DNA of 64,000 nt from Stenopsyche tienmushanensis (taxonomy: Eukaryota > Arthropoda > Insecta > Trichoptera > Stenopsychidae), in assembly GCA_008973525.1 (NCBI GenBank), contig WACJ01000528.1, positions 930,001-994,000 on the forward strand, given 5' to 3'. Of this stretch, positions 57,581 to 64,000 are shown piece after piece. Both the position numbers and the translations under genes were made by a program. Position 1 is the stretch's first letter, and the number at the start of each line of letters is the position of its first letter. The notes beneath the pieces are model-generated. The model did no database searches. It was not told the origin of the DNA and worked only from the letters and a program-made list of their open reading frames with translations.

Positions 57581-58640
57581 GTTGCTATACTTGAAGTTGT
57601 TTTTGAGCAAAAAAAATCCTATCTGCATTAACATTATCTATGATTTTGAGGACGTGATGTCATAAATAACTGTTCTATAATCATTTTGATAAATTTTATC
57701 CCAGTTCTTCTTAAACCTTTTAAACAATTGGATATGAGGAGCACTAGACGGACCGAGCGATTGACTCACTACAGCTTCTAATATAACTATTATTATATGA
57801 TGGCGAAAAACTTTTTTAATTTGCAATGAGGAACGGGGCAGGGCTCAGTCTCAATACGTTCACGTAGGAAAGAATTAGGAAAAGAGAGAAGGAAAGGAGG
57901 GTTGACTGTATTGAAATAATGAGTCTTTCTGCATGTTATTCCACTTCAAAACAGACTAATAAACATACCAGAATCAATAACCAAGTTAATAGTTAAGTGG
58001 CCATACAACGTTTTTTCTTGAAAGTTTGACTTATGGTAGCGACCTCTATTTTTTTCCAAAATAATTTTTTTTAGGACAGTAAATCATATGTCGGGGTGAC
58101 CGCCCATCTTTTTAAAAGTCGAAAAATAAGGATCACCCTAATGTATATACATTATTTATATATAAAATTTGTTTTTGGTGTATATGTATAATACGACTAT
58201 TATATTATACAAATATCATATGCATATTTTAATCTTTATGACGTTCATTCAACTTTGACTTTAGTATAATATGCTTTTCTATTATGAAATTGTAGTTTGA
58301 CATATCTGTTGTAATATTTTATGCGTTATTCTTGCATCTATATATAATTTTGGGCAAATCATGCAAATATTTTTTCGTTGCGGTATAATTATAGAAATCG
58401 TTTTTATGTCGGAATCTTCATTTTTTTGAATGGCAAAAATAGCTTTTGTGTACCTTAAAAAACAACAGCGTCAGTGTTTCAAGGCTCACAGAAAAAAAGT
58501 GATGATGTCGACGTAACGTATGACGATGGTATCCTTTCATTTATAATTCAGTTGAAATTTTCGTACGCAGAAACTTTATGATATAAAAAAGATCGTTTGC
58601 CGGGGGTATATGACAATGGTATTATATTTTACATGTAATC
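57581..58640. other. AT-rich non-coding stretch
   Basis: Minus frame 57638-57826 (KRFKKNWDKIYQNDYRTVIY) may be an upstream part of the pseudogene. ATGAC(G/A)ATGGTAT occurs twice, about 90 bases apart (58520 and 58609). Nothing else recognised. Confidence 0.35.
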
Positions 58641-58649
58641 AGTTTTTCT

Positions 58650-59610
58650 GTACACTCTGAGGCCGTGATGCGCGCGTGATAAAAGAGGACCTTTTTTGTT
58701 TTACGATTCCGCCCTATCTCTGGGACAGACAATTCTGTGAAAGAGATTGAGCAGGGTGCGCCTTTATGCCGTAGTCCCTGGTCCTTTATTATGTTGTCCT
58801 AATGTGACATTGTCCTCTTATCTGGAAGGCCTTGGCGTAAAATTTTATAATGTACACATTCCTCTGTTATGTAAATTGGAGTACGCCCCAACCACCCCCT
58901 CGTATCAGAGGCATAATTTTCGGCCAGATCTCTGGGCGTTCCGCTTTTTTATCGCAAAGTGCGTGAAGCAAGCGAAAAGCAAAAAAAGCCTCTTTGTTTA
59001 TCGGGAAATTTGGATACTTGCTCCGCAGACCCGAAAAACAGTTCAAAGTCGCATATTTGGTTTGAAGCGCGATATAAAAAAATACTTTGGAGCATACTTA
59101 TGTGACGTGAACCATTCGAGAATAATAAACACGCTTTTATGCTGCAAAATAAGGGCGTCTTTTATGGCGATTTTTTTAAATTTGTAATTAAAAATACTTT
59201 GAAATTACATCCGAGTCGGATTAACTTTTTTGATCAAAATGTCTATACACGCATAGGTATAACCGAAGGTGACCCGAAAACGCAATTAAAAAGTGAGTCT
59301 ACCTTTAAAATTGTAGAGGTTATTCTGGGATGGGCGTAAGTCGCAAGTCTCTTGCGGGCCCCCGACTGTCAACACCAAGCTTCGAGCCTCCCATCTCCAA
59401 TTTTAAATTTTTAATAGGCAATTCCTAAAAGGTACATAAGCCCTACCCGACCTTTACTTTTCACCTTTCGCTTTCAAAGTGGGCTCTGTAAGTGTGCTTG
59501 ATAATAAGCACAGGGCGAAAAAAACCCAAGCCCTGCGATTGGGTATCAAAAGGGTCTCTACGTTATTTCGCCTCTCCGAGTCATCAAAAAGAAGCGTAAA
59601 TGAAAAAGTA
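58650..59610. other. Long GC-richer island with a 146-codon ORF
   Basis: About 950 bases of GC-richer DNA hold a plus frame at 58747-59187 (non-ATG start), followed by a second at 59139-59339. The first product contains FRPDLWAFRFFIAKCVKQAK and SRIFGLKRDIKKYFGAYLCD. Composition is mixed and protein-like, but no family, ATG, signal peptide or splice signal supports it. Low stop density from higher GC may be the whole explanation. Confidence 0.25.
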
Positions 59611-59619
59611 GGACGGTTA

Positions 59620-61400
59620 ATATTCACGCCCTGTCAGAATTATCTTTAATTAAAAATGAGAAATGGGATGAGTACATCCATAAATTCACTCGGGATAAAA
59701 AGTTTATTTAACGGGATGATAATAATTAAGTATGTTTAACAAGGAAAATTTAATAAGCAATTCATTAAGAACAAGTTCACATTGTATAAAATCACGCCGA
59801 TTTCAAATCATATTCTTAATTATTTACAAAATTATATGTACATCATCATTTTTATTTTGAAACATGATCGATTTCGACTACCGAATAAATCCCTTCAATC
59901 TATTATTTGATCCCAATAGATATCGCATATCAAAATTATAGTATTTACGAAAAAATTGTCAGAGATATTTCTTCAATTTTACTCCACCATTGAGTATTAA
60001 TTCATTTGAAAATTTAAGCATCTGCCTTATATTTTATACCTTGAATGATTTTATTTTTAAAAACTATTCATTCAATTAATTTTAGTTCATATCATCATTA
60101 ATTCAATATCTTTATATTTACAATACTTCACTCTTACGTTGTAATTTTAAATACATCAGATCTACAGGAGGCAATTCGAAAATAATCAAATTTAGTTTTA
60201 TGATGTTAAGTCAATGTCGTTTATGTTATAAAAAAATATTAACATGTCATCAACAAAATAGAAAATATTGATTGTCTCATCTTTAGTTTTGATTCATTAT
60301 TGTCCCTTAAGTACTTCTTGAAATATGTTTTTAATGAAAAAGGGAAAATATTCAATTAACCAATCAAAATAACATATATCGTATGACTATTGTGCATATA
60401 CTATCCATAAATATAGGAAAATCTGCAAGCCTTGTATGATTTCTGTTGTCTATATGTATATAAATATTCTCATGTATTTATTAAGTCTTCCGATTCAAAA
60501 CTATTACCTGTTAATTCTACTTTGTACTGACTGTAGAAATGAGTGTTTTTTTAAATTGTTACGCCTGAAATACAAGCTACTATACTTCTTTGGCAAAGAT
60601 TGATATTGTTATTGATTAAAGCCAATCATTTTATATCTATATAATCAATTTTCTAAAAATAAGAGCATCAGTTCAATACTTTGTAAAAAATATTTACATA
60701 CCTATAATATAAACATTTTATAGACTTGAGTGATCATGTAATAAAGAGGCAATCTAGGAATAATGGCTCTTTTTTTCTTTTTAATTTATATTAATTTAAT
60801 TGCAACTTATTCCTATATTGTCATAACTTGATCTGACAAAGGCTATCTCTACGAACAGTTTTAATTGGAACAAGAGATTGTTTATATGATGCTTTCCATA
60901 TCATGATAAGGCTAAGATTATTGAAATATTTAGGTCAATCCAGTATTAGTACTTGGATGGCATCACAATCTTTTTATATCTAACTACGACTAATTTTAGC
61001 ATGAAAATCGTTTATTAATTTTACTATGCATTTAATTAAGAATTAGCAAGTTTACGTCTTATAAGACGTCTTGATGTGTAGATAATGTAACACCATTTAA
61101 ATCTTCTCGTTATATTTTTAAATGAATATAAACCGCTATTATACTTTTAACAATTTCTAAAATAGGATTTAAGAATTTCTTCTATAATTCATAGATATAA
61201 CTTAGTCATCCATAGGATAGATCAAAAGGATGGGAACACCATATAGATTTTAAATTGTGATTATTCTATTTAAAAGTATTCAAATGTTAATGATACAAAT
61301 CTTGAATCTTGGAAACAATATACATATAATTTATTCGCAATTAAAAATATGCAATGAAAAGGATTTTTTTATATAATATGTACAAAAAAATGTCTTTGAA
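59620..61400. other. AT-rich non-coding stretch
   Basis: No gene or repeat recognised. Confidence 0.5.
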
Positions 61401-61404
61401 AGAA

Positions 61405-61735
61405 AATCAGTCCCTCTCCCGCATGAAGTTTTCCGTTGACACTGAGGTTCAAAATTACATTTCCGAGTCACGTATACGCCTACATAAGCCTTTTTGACAT
61501 ATTTATTTTCCGCTTTAATTTTGATATCAACAGTATAGCCTTTGGAAAGCCTCGACCAAAGTAAACCCGGCGGACATAAAGTTGTTTAATCAGGACATAA
61601 TGGTCGGGGAGAAAACAAATAGGTGTATCTCTCTCCGCCCTTACTGTTTCACCTCAGCCGTGCTGCCGGAATCAGCTTCGTGATCGGGAATATTCAAAAT
61701 TTCCTTATTCCTGCGAGTTCATAGCCCTATTTGGG
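61405..61735. other. GC-richer island
   Basis: About 320 bases of CpG-containing sequence, with no open frame of note and no repeat partner found. Confidence 0.3.
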
Positions 61736-61739
61736 ATAG

Positions 61740-62540
61740 TAAACAACCATATATGTGATGCAGGAGTTGATCAATATTAAAAACAAAGTTTCAAACAGTG
61801 TTCCTTACATTATGTACTTGGTTTACTTTTAAGCAATGTATATAATGTAAAGAATATCGGCTTTCCAATTTGCGTTGAAATTTTTAGATCAAAAGTACAT
61901 AGGCTGTAATTTATGATATGATAACAAGATCAAAAATTTACATCAAAATATATTTTTAATCAACCAACCAACTATATTATGATTGATTCATTTTAAATTT
62001 TTCTTTTTTTTTTTTGTTAATATACGCATCTAAATAAAAACGAAACATGGTTTTGTATGGCAAAAATCTTACCGTGGAAAATATTTTTTATAGCATACAT
62101 TTTATAAAATAAACCTACATAACATATGATGTATTACATATTTAATATAATCAAAATATATAAACGACAAATATTTTACAACCCCACAAAGTCTCAAACA
62201 AACATTTTTATGATTTTCGTACTGTTAATATGTTGAAAATACGTTCGTCGATTTGAAACGTTGAATGGCAGAATTTTTATACGAGCATATTAATTTAAGC
62301 TGCAAAATTAGTTCCAATGATTTATAGCGTGTGCTTTAATTTTATATCACCGTAAAATCTTTAATAATTGACACACATTGAATGGATTTGAATAACTTCT
62401 AAATACTTAGATCATTTTCTAAGATTTTTTCAAATTTATTGTTTTTATTTAGCTATATATTTTCGTGGATACGACTAGAAACAGAAAGCTTTTAATATAT
62501 ACCATGGAAAAGTATTTTTCATCGTCCACTTGTCTCATTG
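61740..62540. other. AT-rich non-coding stretch
   Basis: No gene or repeat recognised. Confidence 0.5.
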
Positions 62541-62544
62541 TGTA

Positions 62545-63010
62545 ATCCGCTTATGTTAAAAGCCAAATGTAGCCTTCATATCCACTTGACATTATTAACG
62601 AAAGGGGGCGACTTTTTTTCAATTCCGTCTTTGTACAGCGAATTTTCGTTGTTTTTTTTTTCACCCACAAACACAAAACGAGTCTAAACGAACTTTGTAC
62701 GAATATTTTTTTTCTACCCCCGAAAATACAAGTAAATATGGGATAACGCAAGAGAGTCTGCGTATGTTTTGTTTTTAAAGCATGCTGCATAATTAACTAG
62801 AGCATATGCAAATAAAATAAAAATATTTATTTAAATATTGTAATATATACACATTAGCATTGTGCTCTGCTCCGGGACGATGCGGAATTTGCATGATTTC
62901 ACGGATAAGAAAGTCGCAGAAAATAAAATGCGAAAATCTCATCAGGGGTAGGTCGAATAAAATGCTAGCAGAAATTTAAATAGGAAAGTTTTCAGCGAAA
63001 TTAAGGGCGC
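62545..63010. other. Mildly GC-richer stretch
   Basis: Two patches (about 62560-62760 and 62860-63000) are slightly GC-richer. The minus frame 62551-62790 has no recognised domain. Confidence 0.3.
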
Positions 63011-64000
63011 TTTATAACTGTTGGAAAACGGACAATGTTTCGTCCTTCCGAAAAAAATATTGTGAATTCATGTAAATTATTTAAATAAGGACCGGCCACT
63101 TTTTACACAAAGTATAATTGTTGACTGAAGTTACAAAAAAATCACATAGCCCAATTCATTCTACGAATTTGAATGTAAATAGGAGAAGCTATATATTAAT
63201 ATGATACTATATGTTTAACGAAATAAGGTCTCAAATACTATAGTTTTTAAACAATTATCTTATATAAAGTATAATAATATTACAAATCAATACATACAGA
63301 ATATTTAATTAGCTTAGATTTTAGTTTATGACTTCTACATTTTAAATAATTTTATCAATACCACACGTATTAAATATCGTCCCAAGTGCTACATTTTTGA
63401 GACTATTTGATAACTAATACAAGCCACCTCGATTTTATGTTTGGTAATTTATTTGACTAACTTTCTAGACCTAAATTTTTTTACGTAATGATTTTCCATT
63501 ACATATTTTAACTGCTATTGTAAATCGGTCACCGATAGGTGTCTATATTCCACTTTATTAATAATCTTAATATTTACTTTTCCAGATCGAGGAATTCGAG
63601 ATTAATTTGGATTGAGAGGATCTATCAGATTTATAAATACTTCTGACATCCCAAATTCGTTAGTACAATTAACGTTTCTTCCACAATCTGGATAAGAACT
63701 CCATCTTTATAATAAGGTATATGAATTGTCTCGGTACAAATTGTAAATACATACTTTTAAATTAAAATATGAGGGAATTCAATTAGGATCATAATAAGGT
63801 TAACACATTATTATAATCAGGTGCAATATTTTTCTAATATCTTGAATTGAATTTAACATTTACAGGGTTGGCATGTTTCCATTAATTGAGCTTGTATTGT
63901 ATTAAATCTGCTTACAAGAAATAATATCTTATTAGTCTAAACAGCAGTTATTAGTCTTAAAAACAATTTAAGCAGGTATTGCCTATAAATTTGAATCATA
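63011..64000. other. AT-rich non-coding stretch
   Basis: No gene recognised. An acceptor-like AATTTAACATTTACAG ends at about 63865 without an open exon behind it. Confidence 0.45.

Noticed and set aside
58747..59187. 146-codon ORF as a genuine gene
   Set aside because: Non-ATG start, no domain and no splice context; kept only as a description of the island.
1..64000. tRNA genes, CRISPR arrays, bacterial operons, telomeric repeat arrays
   Set aside because: No cloverleaf with matching A and B boxes, no regularly spaced direct repeats and no tandem TTAGG runs were seen. Bacterial organisation is excluded by the lack of long coding frames.

Overview
This looks like a stretch of an arthropod nuclear genome, most likely an insect. 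The base composition is very AT-rich, there is no operon-like packing of genes, and the mobile elements belong to families typical of insects: an R1-clade LINE, mariner elements and ZBED-type hAT elements. The species cannot be told from the sequence. A hemipteran is one reasonable guess, but it rests only on general impression. No complete, intact host gene is visible. The window reads as intergenic or long-intron DNA.

The best-supported content is a set of decayed mobile elements. A 5'-truncated R1-clade LINE (about 3780-4735, minus) sits inside an older dispersed repeat, with a poly(A) tail and a 16 bp target duplication. Three mariner remnants lie at 20431-20860, 23804-24707 (both terminal repeats and TA duplication kept) and 31377-31600, all coding on the minus strand. 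Three ZBED-type hAT remnants lie at 33636-33890, 37151-37846 and 39842-41144, all coding on the plus strand; the last keeps both ends and a near-perfect 8 bp duplication. A decayed, uncharacterised arthropod repeat-family protein lies at about 56840-57580 (minus). Weaker candidates are a possible FP-domain-like fragment (7430-7762, minus) and hAT-type terminal sequences at 9308-9590 and 17418-17510. Two further dispersed repeat families are each seen twice: 1600-2112 with 3755-5153, and 9060-9188 with 51349-51480.

Host coding sequence, if present, is limited to short exon-like pieces. Sections with good splice signals are at 8762-8879 (minus), 13325-13388, 18638-18712, 49817-49961 and 55072-55168 (plus). 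An 85-codon protein-like ORF without ATG is at 35624-35881, and a small ORF with a signal-peptide-like start is at 10447-10629 (minus). None could be matched to a named gene.

The other large-scale pattern is a series of GC- and CpG-richer islands of about 150-900 bp every few kilobases in the AT-rich background (for example 741-1200, 14390-14815, 19290-20160, 29560-30420, 34690-35110, 48540-48860, 58650-59600). They generate most of the longer overlapping ORFs. They are better read as candidate regulatory or promoter DNA, or as old repeats, than as genes. Several contain structured motifs: CTCF-like sites, a triple E-box with a Z-DNA-prone tract, and long perfect inverted repeats. I did not find a convincing new multi-gene system.
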